A model generated the notes under the pieces. It ran no database searches and had not been told where the DNA came from. It saw nothing but the letters and a program-made list of their open reading frames with translations. Positions 48,830-58,084 of a stretch of 64,000 bases of DNA are shown here, one piece after another (the first letter of the stretch is position 1; each line of letters opens with the position of its first letter). Made by a program: the position numbers and the translations under genes. Origin of the DNA: Methylomonas lenta (GTDB lineage Bacteria; Pseudomonadota; Gammaproteobacteria; Methylococcales; Methylomonadaceae); the NCBI RefSeq assembly GCF_001644015.1, contig NZ_LUUI01000105.1, forward strand, positions 1 to 64,000, given 5' to 3'.

Positions 48830-50140
48830 TTGATACCGGTAAAAGTAGGTGTTTTGGGTTTGGGGACTGTTGGTGGCGGCACGGTCAACGTACTAAAAAG
48901 AAATGCTGCAGAAATTGCTCGTCGGGCTGGACGGGAAATCGTTGTCAGCCGGGCCTCGGCACGCAGTCTGACGCAAAAGCGTATCTGCGATACTCAGGGC
49001 ATTGCTCTGACAGTCGATCCTTTTGAGGTGGTTAACGATCCTGAGATCGATATAGTCGTGGAGCTGATCGGCGGTTACGATATGGCCAAGCAATTGGTGT
49101 TAACCGCTATTGCCAATGGTAAACACGTAGTAACCGCCAATAAAGCCTTGATTGCTCTGCATGGTAACGAAATCTTTGCCGAAGCCAGCAAAAAAGGCGT
49201 GATGGTGATGTTCGAAGCGGCCGTCGCCGGTGGTATTCCTATCATCAAGGCAATTCGCGAGGGTCTTAGTGGCAACCGCATCAATTGGCTGGCTGGTATC
49301 ATCAATGGCACCGGCAACTTCATTCTTACTGAAATGCGCGATAAAGGTCGCGATTTTTCCGATGTGCTAAGCGAAGCGCAAGCTTTGGGATACGCAGAAG
49401 CAGATCCAACCTTCGATGTCGAAGGTATTGATGCTGCACATAAGTTGACTATTCTGGCTTCGATTGCTTTTGGTATTCCTTTGCAATTCGATAAAGTGTT
49501 CACCGAGGGTATTAGCCAAATTACCCGTGCCGATGTCGGCTATGCCGAAGAACTAGGCTATCGCATCAAACATTTGGGTATAGCACGTAAAACCGAGCAA
49601 GGCATAGAATTACGCGTGCATCCTACCTTGATTCCAAAACGCCGCTTGATTGCCAATGTCGATGGTGTCATGAATGCGGTGCTGGTCAGTGGAGACGCTG
49701 TTGGTCCGACGCTGTATTATGGTGCCGGCGCAGGCGCTGAGCCGACTGCTTCAGCCGTGGTTGCCGACTTAGTAGACGTGGTGCGTGCCATGACTAGCGA
49801 CCCTGAAAACCGCGTGCCGCATCTGGCATTTCAAGCCGATGCCCTTATAGATACCCCGGTTTTAGCTGCAGACAACATACATACGGCCTATTATCTGCGT
49901 CTGACAGCCGAAGATAAGCCGGGTGTATTGGCGGACGTTTCTCGAATACTGGCATCACATCAGATTAGTATCGAAGCGCTGATTCAAAAAGAACCGATGG
50001 TTGGTGAATCTTCAGTGCCTATCATCATGCTAACGCAGTTGACGCTGGAAAAAGAAATGAATGCGGCGATTGTTGAAATCGAAGCCTTGGCAACCGTAAG
50101 CGGAAAGGTTAGTCGCATTCGTCTGGAAACTTTAGGATAA
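48830..50140 (+). CDS. hom: Homoserine dehydrogenase
   Basis: The 436-residue monofunctional enzyme reduces aspartate semialdehyde to homoserine. It has the NAD(P)-binding GLGTVGGGTVNVLKRN, TANKALIALHG, FEAAVAGGIPIIKAIREGLSGNRI, INGTGNFILTEM and a C-terminal ACT domain (about 350-436; TAEDKPGVLADVSRILASHQISIEALIQKE), which usually confers feedback control by threonine. The start is TTG at 48830 with AGGAG upstream. thrC follows after 3 nt. Confidence 0.95.
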   Translation: MIPVKVGVLGLGTVGGGTVNVLKRNAAEIARRAGREIVVSRASARSLTQKRICDTQGIALTVDPFEVVNDPEIDIVVELIGGYDMAKQLVLTAIANGKHVVTANKALIALHGNEIFAEASKKGVMVMFEAAVAGGIPIIKAIREGLSGNRINWLAGIINGTGNFILTEMRDKGRDFSDVLSEAQALGYAEADPTFDVEGIDAAHKLTILASIAFGIPLQFDKVFTEGISQITRADVGYAEELGYRIKHLGIARKTEQGIELRVHPTLIPKRRLIANVDGVMNAVLVSGDAVGPTLYYGAGAGAEPTASAVVADLVDVVRAMTSDPENRVPHLAFQADALIDTPVLAADNIHTAYYLRLTAEDKPGVLADVSRILASHQISIEALIQKEPMVGESSVPIIMLTQLTLEKEMNAAIVEIEALATVSGKVSRIRLETLG

Positions 50141-50143
50141 ACA

Positions 50144-51238
50144 ATGGCAATACAACAACGTTACACAGGTTTAATTGAACAATATCGCGACCGTCTGCCG
50201 GTTTCGGGCACCACTCGTCTGATTAGTTTGGGAGAAGGTAAAACGCCGCTAATTCAATTACTCAATATCCCACGTTTAATTGGTAAAAACGTGGATATTT
50301 ACGTTAAATTCGAAGGTTTGAACCCGACCGGCTCTTTTAAAGATCGCGGTATGACCATGGCGGTGACCAAGGCGGTGGAAGAGGGCAGTCAAGCTATCAT
50401 CTGCGCATCAACCGGTAATACCTCTGCATCGGCGGCGGCTTACGCCGTTCGGGCCGGCATTAAAGCTTTTGTTTTGATTCCAGAAGGCAAAATTGCCTTG
50501 GGTAAATTAGCCCAAACCCTGATGTATGGCGCACAAATCATCCAAATCAACGGTAACTTTGATGCCGGCATGAATATTGTCAAACAAATTTCTGACCATG
50601 CGCCGGTGACTATCGTCAACTCCATCAATCCGTTCAGATTACAAGGGCAGAAAACTGCTGCGTTCGAAATCGTTGATGAATTGGGCGACGCTCCGGATTA
50701 TCATTGTTTGCCGGTCGGCAATGCCGGCAATATTTCAGCCTATTGGATGGGATACACCGAATATGCACAAGACCTGCCTGGCCTAAAAGCCGTGGCCAGT
50801 AAACGCCCAATCATGTGCGGCTATCAGGCTGCAGGTGCTGCACCGTTCGTGGCCGGCAAGATGATCGATCACCCGGAAACAGTGGCTACAGCCATTCGTA
50901 TCGGCCACCCGCAATCGTGGGATTTAGCCTGGAATGCGCAAAAAGAATCAGGCGGTTGGTTCGATTCGAAAACCGATGAACAAATTTTGGCTGCACAAAA
51001 AATGTTATCGCAGTACGAAGGTATTTTCTGTGAGCCAGCCTCAGCCGCATCATTGGCCGGTGCTTTGCAGGATATTGGGGCCGGTAAAATTCCTGAGGGG
51101 AGTCGTATTGTTTGCACCTTGACCGGTAACGGCATTAAAGATCCGGATATTGCTATCAGCCAATGTAAGGATGCTCATCCGGTAACAATCGATGCGACAC
51201 TGGATGCAGTTAAAAAAGCAATTTTGGATAATATGTAA
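50144..51238 (+). CDS. thrC: Threonine synthase
   Basis: The 364-residue PLP enzyme of the short (class II-like) threonine synthase group has the PLP lysine in NPTGSFKDRGMTMAV, CASTGNTSASAAAYAVRAG, LPVGNAGNISAYW, EPASAASLAGAL and VCTLTGNGIKDPD. It turns O-phosphohomoserine into threonine. A homoserine kinase (thrB) is not in the window. It lies 3 nt after hom and is closed by a strong terminator. Confidence 0.95.
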   Translation: MAIQQRYTGLIEQYRDRLPVSGTTRLISLGEGKTPLIQLLNIPRLIGKNVDIYVKFEGLNPTGSFKDRGMTMAVTKAVEEGSQAIICASTGNTSASAAAYAVRAGIKAFVLIPEGKIALGKLAQTLMYGAQIIQINGNFDAGMNIVKQISDHAPVTIVNSINPFRLQGQKTAAFEIVDELGDAPDYHCLPVGNAGNISAYWMGYTEYAQDLPGLKAVASKRPIMCGYQAAGAAPFVAGKMIDHPETVATAIRIGHPQSWDLAWNAQKESGGWFDSKTDEQILAAQKMLSQYEGIFCEPASAASLAGALQDIGAGKIPEGSRIVCTLTGNGIKDPDIAISQCKDAHPVTIDATLDAVKKAILDNM

Positions 51239-51250
51239 AATCTATTGGAA

Positions 51251-51290
51251 GCAAATAAAAAAGCCGGCTAACGCCGGCTTTTTTATTTGC
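51251..51290 (+). terminator. Rho-independent terminator of hom-thrC
   Basis: An 18-bp perfect stem (51251-51268 with 51273-51290), GC core AAGCCGGC-taac-GCCGGCTT, flanked by A- and T-runs. It should work on both strands. Confidence 0.93.
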
Positions 51291-51426
51291 AAACCTTTGG
51301 GCCTCGTTTAAACATCTAACTGTATAGAAAGTAAATAGAGCCTTCTGATGGCAAGTAAATATGGATGCGAGGAGCTCGAATTAATCGTTTGATTGTTTCC
51401 GCAAAGCTGTCTATTTTTAATGCTTA

Positions 51427-51458
51427 AAAAGGTTTCCCGCTAATGCGAGAAACCTTTT
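51427..51458 (-). terminator. Terminator of the PrsT-like gene
   Basis: AAAAGGTTTC (51427-51436) pairs with GAAACCTTTT (51449-51458), and an inner CGC/GCG pair extends the stem. A T-run on the minus strand follows. It lies 28 nt past the stop at 51486. Confidence 0.75.
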
Positions 51459-51485
51459 ACATTTGGGCGATGCTTGGTTAAAAAT

Positions 51486-53885
51486 TTAGCCGCCCTGTTT
51501 AGCTTTTTCCAGAGTTTCTTTAGCCTGTTGCATACCATCAAAGTTAACTTTGGAATCCAAAGCCTTTTGCAAATGCAACTCGGCTTTTGCAAAATCTTTC
51601 TGTTTAAAATAAAGCATGCCAATGTGGTAGTTGGTGATAGGAGAATTAGTATCAATTTCCAATGCTTTAGTCAGCATTGTGTTGGCTAGTTCTAGCTTAT
51701 CTTGTTTATAGGCTATCCATCCAACAGTATCCAGGAAACTGGTATTTTTGGATTTTTCCAGCGGCTCTGCTATGGTCGCCGCACGTGCCAAATTTTCCGG
51801 GGTATCAGCATAATCAGACAAATAGCTGGCCAGATTATTTACAGCGATGGCAGATTTTGGATACCGTTTGTAAGAATCTTCATATAAAGCCAAGACTTTA
51901 TCATGCTCGCCTGCGCTGTGGTAAAGCCGAGCCAGATCTTCCACTAACTCCATCGCGCCGTTGGTTTTTTCAATACCTTTGATGTAGATTTTGATGGCTG
52001 CCGCTTTGTTTTTTTGTACCAACTCGGCCAGCGCCAAATTACGATAAGGGCTAAACCAATCCGGCTTGATGTCCAACGCTTTATTAAAGGCCTTGTTAGC
52101 CTCAGCATATTTTTGCTGGCTTAGATAGACGCCACCCAACAGATTGTCAGCAATAAAATGATCAGGATGACGTTTTAGTACCTCCTGTAACTCTGCAATG
52201 GCTTTATCAGGCTGTTTTTGCGCCATGTAAGTCTTGACCAACTCAGTCAGTGGCTCGATTGCATCGGGCTTTTTAGCCAGTGCTTGCTTAAAGGCGTCTG
52301 CAGCAGCAGTTAAGTTGCCTTCTGCTTGATAGCCCAAGGCTGACATATAAAAACCGGCTGCATCTTCTGGGAAGGTATCCTGAACTTGCTTGGCCACCTG
52401 CTGTGCTTTATCCCATTGTTTCTTTGCAACTTCCAGCTTGAACAAGCTCTCAAGACCTTTTTGGCTTTTTGGATTGGCTTTTATCAATTCAGCAATTTGT
52501 TGTCTGGCCTGATCTTCCTTGCCTGCTTTTAATAACAAACTGGCTAAATCCAGTCGCGCTGTTTCATCAGTAGGAGCTAGCGCCACTACTTTTTCCATAT
52601 TTTCTTTAGCAAGTTCCGGTTCATTGTTGCGTAAATGCGTTGCAGCCAACAGCTTTAATACGTTGGTATTGTTAGGTTGATCGACTAAAACCGAACGAAA
52701 GTCACCAATTGCATCGGGTATTTTGTTTTCAGCCAAAGCAAATTGACCACGTAAGGTCAGCGCCTCGCCGTCTCGAGGATTTTCTTTCAGCACCTCTGTG
52801 ATCAGTACCTTGGCTTCGTCACCGCGTTTATTGGCTGCATAGTAAGAAGCCAATTTATTACGAGCAGAGATACCGTTTGGGCCTAATTTATCTTCTGCGA
52901 CTATTTGCTTGATAGTTTCCTCAGCCTTGTCCGCTTGTTTATTGGCGAATTGCAAAGAGGCCAATTTAAATTTCAGTGCATAGGCATCAGGTTGCTGTTC
53001 GATAATCGGTAATAATTCGGCAATAGCGACTTCCAAACTGCGCTTTTCCACTAAGAAATCAATCAGATTACTCTTCGCCACATCGCTATCAGGCATTTTT
53101 TGCACGGCTTCACGTAAAGTGGCTTCGGCTTTGTCCAGTTGATCGGTACCTACTTGAAACAACGCCAGATTTTTGTAGTGTTGCGCTTCTTGTGGCTGTA
53201 TTTGGATGATGGATGCTAAAAGCGCTTCGGCTTCCGGAAGTTGCTTGTTTCTGGCATAAATACCCACCAACATAGTGCGCAAAGGCACGCTGTCAGAATT
53301 TTTATCTACAGCCTGCTTCAACAGTGAAATGGCATCTTCCGTTTTGTTGTTTTTAACCAGGATAGATGACATCATCAACTTGGCCGATACATCATCCGGG
53401 CTTTTTTGTAAGGCTTTCTCAACTGAAGCAATCGCAGCATCGGAATTGTTTTTGGACATATTAATCCCGGCCATCAAGACCAGGGCTTCCACATTGTCCG
53501 CTTCCTTGGCTAATGCTTCTTGTGCCATTTTTTCAGCATCATCTGCAGCGCGATTCAATAATAACAATTGCCCGACTCGGACCCGTGCCATGACATGATT
53601 TTCATCATTCTGCACAATGGTATTGTATTCTTTAAAGGCTTTCTCAATTTTGCCTTGCTTGCTCAAGGTTTCAGCCATTTGATAACGGCCTTCCCAGTTT
53701 TTTGGATCTATCTGTAATACGTTTTTAAAAGCAAGCTCAGCTTTTTCATAATCACCGGCCTGAAATAACTGACTGCCTTCCTCCATGTATTTAGCTTTAC
53801 GTTCTTCTGCGCCACCGCAAGCAACCAAACTGGCGCTTACTATGGCTATACCTAGATTTCTCAGAATTGTTTTTTTACTGGTCAT
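51486..53885 (-). CDS. prsT: PrsT-like TPR-repeat lipoprotein (PEP-CTERM/exosortase system)
   Basis: The 799-residue protein has a type II signal peptide with lipobox SLVAC (Cys-23), then TPR repeats along its whole length (about 20). Examples are GDYEKAELAFKNVLQIDPKN, KPDKAIAELQEVLKRHPDH, and the final KQKDFAKAELHLQKALDSKVNF. Length, lipobox and repeat content match the PrsT family found with exosortase systems. It is about 5.7 kb from the exosortase gene rather than beside it. By its structure it is an envelope scaffold; its exact role in exopolysaccharide secretion or protein sorting is unknown. Confidence 0.85.
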   Translation of the reverse strand: MTSKKTILRNLGIAIVSASLVACGGAEERKAKYMEEGSQLFQAGDYEKAELAFKNVLQIDPKNWEGRYQMAETLSKQGKIEKAFKEYNTIVQNDENHVMARVRVGQLLLLNRAADDAEKMAQEALAKEADNVEALVLMAGINMSKNNSDAAIASVEKALQKSPDDVSAKLMMSSILVKNNKTEDAISLLKQAVDKNSDSVPLRTMLVGIYARNKQLPEAEALLASIIQIQPQEAQHYKNLALFQVGTDQLDKAEATLREAVQKMPDSDVAKSNLIDFLVEKRSLEVAIAELLPIIEQQPDAYALKFKLASLQFANKQADKAEETIKQIVAEDKLGPNGISARNKLASYYAANKRGDEAKVLITEVLKENPRDGEALTLRGQFALAENKIPDAIGDFRSVLVDQPNNTNVLKLLAATHLRNNEPELAKENMEKVVALAPTDETARLDLASLLLKAGKEDQARQQIAELIKANPKSQKGLESLFKLEVAKKQWDKAQQVAKQVQDTFPEDAAGFYMSALGYQAEGNLTAAADAFKQALAKKPDAIEPLTELVKTYMAQKQPDKAIAELQEVLKRHPDHFIADNLLGGVYLSQQKYAEANKAFNKALDIKPDWFSPYRNLALAELVQKNKAAAIKIYIKGIEKTNGAMELVEDLARLYHSAGEHDKVLALYEDSYKRYPKSAIAVNNLASYLSDYADTPENLARAATIAEPLEKSKNTSFLDTVGWIAYKQDKLELANTMLTKALEIDTNSPITNYHIGMLYFKQKDFAKAELHLQKALDSKVNFDGMQQAKETLEKAKQGG

Positions 53886-54145
53886 GTAAATCTCGATTCC
53901 ATTTGCTTTGAATTAGTGGATTAAATCCGGGGTGATTTTATCTAGTCGTTAATTTTAACGTATTTAGCTAATCGGAGATTCGCGTATTTTTCATATACCC
54001 ACAGGATTAGATGCGGCAAGTTGCCGCAGTAACTGAATATTTACCAAGCACTCTTTAAAAATTATTACATTACAGTGCTATCTGGACACATAAAGCAGCA
54101 GGCGCTATGCTCTAAAAATTATCACTATTTTCATGGAGCCTTAAA

Positions 54146-54784
54146 ATGTCAATTACGCCTAGAATAATCCCGGACTTGATCAAAGCCATTTCCAGCACAA
54201 TTAATCAACACGCAGATGCCATTACCGAGCTGGACCAGGCGATTGGAGATGGTGATCATGTGTTTAATTTGCAGCGTGGAATAGAAGCCTTACAGGCTCA
54301 CAGCAGCGAGATTGCAGAACTGGATTGGTCAGCAGCCTGGCAGAAAATTGGCATGACGGTCATGGCAGCCATTGGTGGCGCATCGGGTTCTTTATACGCC
54401 ACACTATTTATTAGCTTAAGCAAACAGACAAAAGATAAGCCTGAAAACTTGGAAAGCTTTGCAGAAGCGTTTGTACTGGCTGTCGAGGCGGTTAAACAAC
54501 GCGGCAAAGCCGATGTTGGCGAGAAAACCATGTTGGACGTCTGGGTGCCGGTAGCCATTGCCTTTAAGCAAGACGTTGAAGCAGGTAAACATTTGGCTGA
54601 TATTTTGCAGCATGTTTGTACGGTTGCCGATGCCGGTGTCGAAGCAACCCGAGATATGTTGGCCACTAAAGGCAGAGCATCCTTTTTGGGCGAGCGCAGC
54701 AAAGGTCATATCGATGCCGGCGCACAAACAGCGCAATTGATGATTGCCGCAATTACCAGCGTGATTAAAGATGCATCAAAATGA
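54146..54784 (+). CDS. dhaL: Dihydroxyacetone kinase ADP-binding subunit DhaL
   Basis: The 212-residue helical-barrel protein has the nucleotide-Mg site ELDQAIGDGDHVFNLQRG, with Asp-30, Asp-35 and Asp-37 at the same positions as in E. coli DhaL. KADVGEKTMLDVWVPVA and RASFLGERSKGHIDAGAQ follow. It phosphorylates dihydroxyacetone held by DhaK. It is convergent with dhaK, 18 nt apart, rather than fused or in one operon. No DhaM phosphotransferase gene is seen, so how it is recharged (DhaM elsewhere, or ATP exchange) is open. Confidence 0.92.
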   Translation: MSITPRIIPDLIKAISSTINQHADAITELDQAIGDGDHVFNLQRGIEALQAHSSEIAELDWSAAWQKIGMTVMAAIGGASGSLYATLFISLSKQTKDKPENLESFAEAFVLAVEAVKQRGKADVGEKTMLDVWVPVAIAFKQDVEAGKHLADILQHVCTVADAGVEATRDMLATKGRASFLGERSKGHIDAGAQTAQLMIAAITSVIKDASK

Positions 54785-54802
54785 CCTTAAAACTTGATCG
54801 CC

Positions 54803-55789
54803 TCATATCCCCCAGCGCAAGGCTGCCGTATTGACTGGGGCGTCCCACAAGCGCAGCATTTCTTCATCCAACAAGGTTAGGGTTAACGAGCAACCCGCCA
54901 TATCCAATGAGGTTGTAAAATTACCCACCAAACAGCGTTCAATCAACAAACCGCGTTTTTGCCAATATTGCCAAGCCAGTTCGTAAATCAAATGCAATTC
55001 CACTAGTGGAGTGCCACCAAACCCGTTGACGTGCAATAACACCTTTTGGCCGGATTGCGGATTCAGCTCATCTTGAATATGAGTGGCCAATTGTTCGACG
55101 ATCTCGCTAGCAGACACTAGTTTGGTGGTTTCTCGGCCGCGTTCACCATGAATTCCGACACCCATTTCAATTTCATCATCAGCAAGGGTGAATGTTGGAT
55201 GCCCTAGAGCCGGAACCGTACAGCTTGTTAAGGCTACCCCCATGGAAGCCGTGGCCTGAACCACCTTATCACCAAGGGTTTTGCAAGCCGCTAAATCGTA
55301 GCCAGCTTCTGCAGCTGCTCCAACGATTTTTTCCACCAGCGTGGTACCTGCCACGCCTCGGCGACCAATAGGATGATCTTTGGGTAACGATACATCATCA
55401 TTAACAAGTACAGTGGCATTTGGGCCTTCCAGCATTTCGGCAGCCATTTCAAAATTCATCACGTCGCCAGCGTAATTTTTGACGATAAATAGCACACCCG
55501 ACCCACCATCAACCGCTTGCGCCGCCATTAACATTTGATCCGGCGTCGGCGATGTGAAAATTTGGCCAGGGCAGGCAGCATCCAGCATACCGACACCCAC
55601 AAACCCGCTATGCAAAGGTTCATGCCCCGAGCCGCCGCCCGAAATCAGTGCTACTTTGCCTTGTCTGCTCTGTTTACGATAAATAAAATTTGGCTGGGTG
55701 TTCAATTGCACAATATCAGCATGTGCTTTGGCAAAGCCTTGCAGACTGGTATCTAGCAAGCTGGCGGGACTATCGATAAACTTTTTCAT
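54803..55789 (-). CDS. dhaK: Dihydroxyacetone kinase substrate-binding subunit DhaK
   Basis: The protein of about 328 residues covalently binds dihydroxyacetone through the His in GVGIHGERG. It shows VALISGGGSGHEPLHSGFVG, CPGQIFTSPTPDQML, NYAGDVMNFEMA, GRRGVAGTTLVEKIVGAAAEAG and SCTVPALGHPTFTLADDE. I start at ATG 55789, with GGAG 6 nt before it; a TTG 12 nt upstream would overlap that site. The HAD phosphatase gene ends 4 nt before the TTG, so the two share an operon. Confidence 0.94.
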   Translation of the reverse strand: MKKFIDSPASLLDTSLQGFAKAHADIVQLNTQPNFIYRKQSRQGKVALISGGGSGHEPLHSGFVGVGMLDAACPGQIFTSPTPDQMLMAAQAVDGGSGVLFIVKNYAGDVMNFEMAAEMLEGPNATVLVNDDVSLPKDHPIGRRGVAGTTLVEKIVGAAAEAGYDLAACKTLGDKVVQATASMGVALTSCTVPALGHPTFTLADDEIEMGVGIHGERGRETTKLVSASEIVEQLATHIQDELNPQSGQKVLLHVNGFGGTPLVELHLIYELAWQYWQKRGLLIERCLVGNFTTSLDMAGCSLTLTLLDEEMLRLWDAPVNTAALRWGI

Positions 55790-55804
55790 AGTGAACTCCA
55801 AAAA

Positions 55805-56617
55805 TTAATGCAACAAAGCCTGAGTCAGTTCTTGAATATCCTGCATAACCCAGGTCGGGGCATAATCAAGATCAGCAATCTCGCTAGCGCTTGAAATACC
55901 GGAAAGTAGTAATACACTGCGAATCCCGGTATTCACCGCTCCAAGTATGTCGGTATTCAACCTGTCACCAATGGCTATTACTCCATCAGGCTCAACAGCC
56001 AATAAAGCCAAAGCTTGTTGATAAATAATAGGCTCAGGCTTGCCAATAACGAGTGGTTTAACCCCGGTTGCCGCCGTCAAAGCTGCCAGTGTTGCGCCAT
56101 TACCCGGCAGAAAACCACGTTCGGTTGGCAATGTCACATCGCCATTGGTTGCATAAAAATCAGCACCCGCTTGAATTGCGATTGCTGCAGCACACAATTT
56201 GTCCCAGCTTAGTTTCTTATCCAAGCCGCATACCACAAGCTGTGCGGGCAAGTCTGAACTATCATTTTCCAGGTTGGTAACCCTAAAACCTTTATCCAAT
56301 AATGGTTGCCAAGCACCCACGGCACCAATTACATAGACATTAGTGGTGTTAGGCTCATAACGCTCAGCCAGAAACAGTGCGGTAGCCATACCCGAAGTTA
56401 ACACTTCCTTTATATCAATACTGACATGTAACTTTGTCAGTTTAGCCACATATTGTTCAGCGGTCAGGCTCGCGTTATTAGTTGCTAGAACAAAAGGTAT
56501 TTTTAATGTACGTAAAGTCTGAAAAAAAAGAGCTAATCCTGCTTGCGGCTGATCGCCATGCCAGAGCACGCCGTCCATATCGATGATCAGGCCGCGAATA
56601 TTATTAAAATCTTGCAT
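55805..56617 (-). CDS. HAD-superfamily (NagD-type) phosphatase
   Basis: The protein of about 270 residues has HAD motif I LIIDMDGVLWHGD, motif II LATNNAS, a C2 cap (about 80-190), the motif III Lys in VIGKPEP and motif IV AIGDRLNTDILGAVNTG. This is the HAD-IIA/NagD and phosphoglycolate-phosphatase layout. It sits in one operon ahead of dhaK, so a triose-phosphate or glycerol-phosphate substrate is plausible. ATG 56617 is preferred over TTG 56629. Confidence 0.87.
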   Translation of the reverse strand: MQDFNNIRGLIIDMDGVLWHGDQPQAGLALFFQTLRTLKIPFVLATNNASLTAEQYVAKLTKLHVSIDIKEVLTSGMATALFLAERYEPNTTNVYVIGAVGAWQPLLDKGFRVTNLENDSSDLPAQLVVCGLDKKLSWDKLCAAAIAIQAGADFYATNGDVTLPTERGFLPGNGATLAALTAATGVKPLVIGKPEPIIYQQALALLAVEPDGVIAIGDRLNTDILGAVNTGIRSVLLLSGISSASEIADLDYAPTWVMQDIQELTQALLH

Positions 56618-56734
56618 ATTGATATTCAAATTAGATTGGGTGAAAGCTGAGCATGTTTTATAAACGTTTAACAGAGAATTGCATAATCAAACTTCACTGT
56701 CCAGCCGTGGATGACTACTTTAATTATTTTATAC

Positions 56735-56763
56735 TTGACTAAAGTCGAATAACCCTGTTTAAT
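56735..56763 (+). promoter_or_regulatory. Sigma-70 promoter of tRNA-Phe
   Basis: TTGACT (56735-56740), a 17-nt spacer and TTTAAT (56758-56763), followed by a GC-rich discriminator (gcgcgg), lie 16 nt before the tRNA gene. This is a typical stable-RNA promoter. Confidence 0.75.
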
Positions 56764-56779
56764 GCGCGGCTCTTGACGA

Positions 56780-56855
<76 letters not shown>

Positions 56856-56866
56856 CAAGTTTTTTC

Positions 56867-56894
56867 AAAAGCCGACCAATGTGTCGGTTTTTTT
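56867..56894 (+). terminator. Terminator of tRNA-Phe
   Basis: ccgac (56872-56876) and gtcgg (56883-56887), with A/T extension on both sides, are followed by a run of seven or eight T. It begins 12 nt after the tRNA. Confidence 0.8.
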
Positions 56895-57375
56895 ATGTCC
56901 GAAGCTTTTTGGGCTGGGGTCCTGGTTATTTCCGGTACCTGACAAGCCAAGTTCTGCCATTCAAATGCATAGAAAAAATCACGTTCAGTTTTTAGCCGCC
57001 TAATTAAAATAAGCCTGAAAACTGGTTTTTATTTTTACTGCATGCAAATCTGTATAGCTCTATTGTGATTTAGCCCTAAGAGACGGTTTGGACAGCCACG
57101 CTAACTGAGCAGGGCAGGTTCGACTCATCTGGAAATCGGCAGTTTGCTGCAAAGCCAAACCGCAAATGGAGTTCACTTTAGTGGCAGGCTGAACAAAACG
57201 TATAGATAGATTCTATTGCTTCATGCAGGATGCCATTGCTGAGTTATTTATTTGTTGTGTTCTTTGGTGAATAAAAATTACTTTTCATCATTCTGAGCTC
57301 CCGAAAAAAAAACACGCCTAATAGGGTAACCCTGTGATTTTGTTAGTAGCCCATGGAGACACTTGTATTCTGCGC
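56895..57375. other. Intergenic region after tRNA-Phe
   Basis: No gene, repeat or clear signal is seen. No integrase gene or copy of the tRNA 3' end is present, so there is no sign of an element inserted at this tRNA. Confidence 0.5.
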
Positions 57376-58083
57376 TTATTGAAGATTCTTAACGCGTCTT
57401 ACAAAGGAAAGCGTCGTCGCCAATGCACCGATCCATAACCAAAATGCGGCTGGAATCGGTACTGCCACTGTTGATACTAAAAAGCCAATGACGCCTTTGG
57501 CTTGACCTTGCCAATTGTTGTTGAAGCTGTTGTTAAAGGGCGTGTTGTAGGCTGAGCTGACCTCGCTTATGACTAATGAGGCCAGGCTTTGACCTCCATA
57601 CAAATACGCTAACGCTCCGCTGATGGCATCCAGTTGTAAATCAAAAGTATCATCTCCACCTGAGGTGCCGTTTTGATAGCCAAACTGCATCACCTTGGCA
57701 GTCAATAGGGTGCCGCTATAGTCCGTGATATTGTCAAAATCAGTGTCGACGGCGCCGATAATAATCAGATCGGGTTGGTTGGTGTTGTTTGGAATAAGGT
57801 TGCCGTTGCTATCGACGCGGAAGGTGATACTGAGACCGCGGGTCGTGTTTTCGTCAGTATCCAGAATATTGCTGAATATAAATGGGTCGATCGAGAATAA
57901 TGTGGATGGTTGGCTGGTAATCGTGACGATGCCGCTGCTGGCGTTATAGTCAATCATGCCGGAGCCACTAAAATCGATAGTAGGTAAGTTGGGTGATAAT
58001 CCTACTAAAGTTGCGCTAGCTGAATGAGGCATTATGCTCAGTGCTGCCAAGATAAGTGTTGTCAGTAGTGGTTGCGGTTTCAT
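57376..58083 (-). CDS. Secreted protein with PEP-CTERM/VPLPA-like tail (paralogue 2)
   Basis: The 235-residue protein has a signal peptide (MKPQPLLTTL to SASA, about residue 24) and a C-terminal exosortase tail: VPIPAAFWLWIGALATTLSF plus basic RRVKNLQ. The middle is Asn/Asp/Ser/Thr-rich beta-type sequence (LITITSQP-like strands, NTNQPDLIIIGAVDTDFD). Its N-terminal part (LVGLSPNLPTIDF) resembles that of the next gene upstream (LVGVTQTYPDITL), so the two look like tandem paralogues. The start is 1 nt from the other gene's stop. Confidence 0.8.
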   Translation of the reverse strand: MKPQPLLTTLILAALSIMPHSASATLVGLSPNLPTIDFSGSGMIDYNASSGIVTITSQPSTLFSIDPFIFSNILDTDENTTRGLSITFRVDSNGNLIPNNTNQPDLIIIGAVDTDFDNITDYSGTLLTAKVMQFGYQNGTSGGDDTFDLQLDAISGALAYLYGGQSLASLVISEVSSAYNTPFNNSFNNNWQGQAKGVIGFLVSTVAVPIPAAFWLWIGALATTLSFVRRVKNLQ

Positions 58084-58084
58084 A

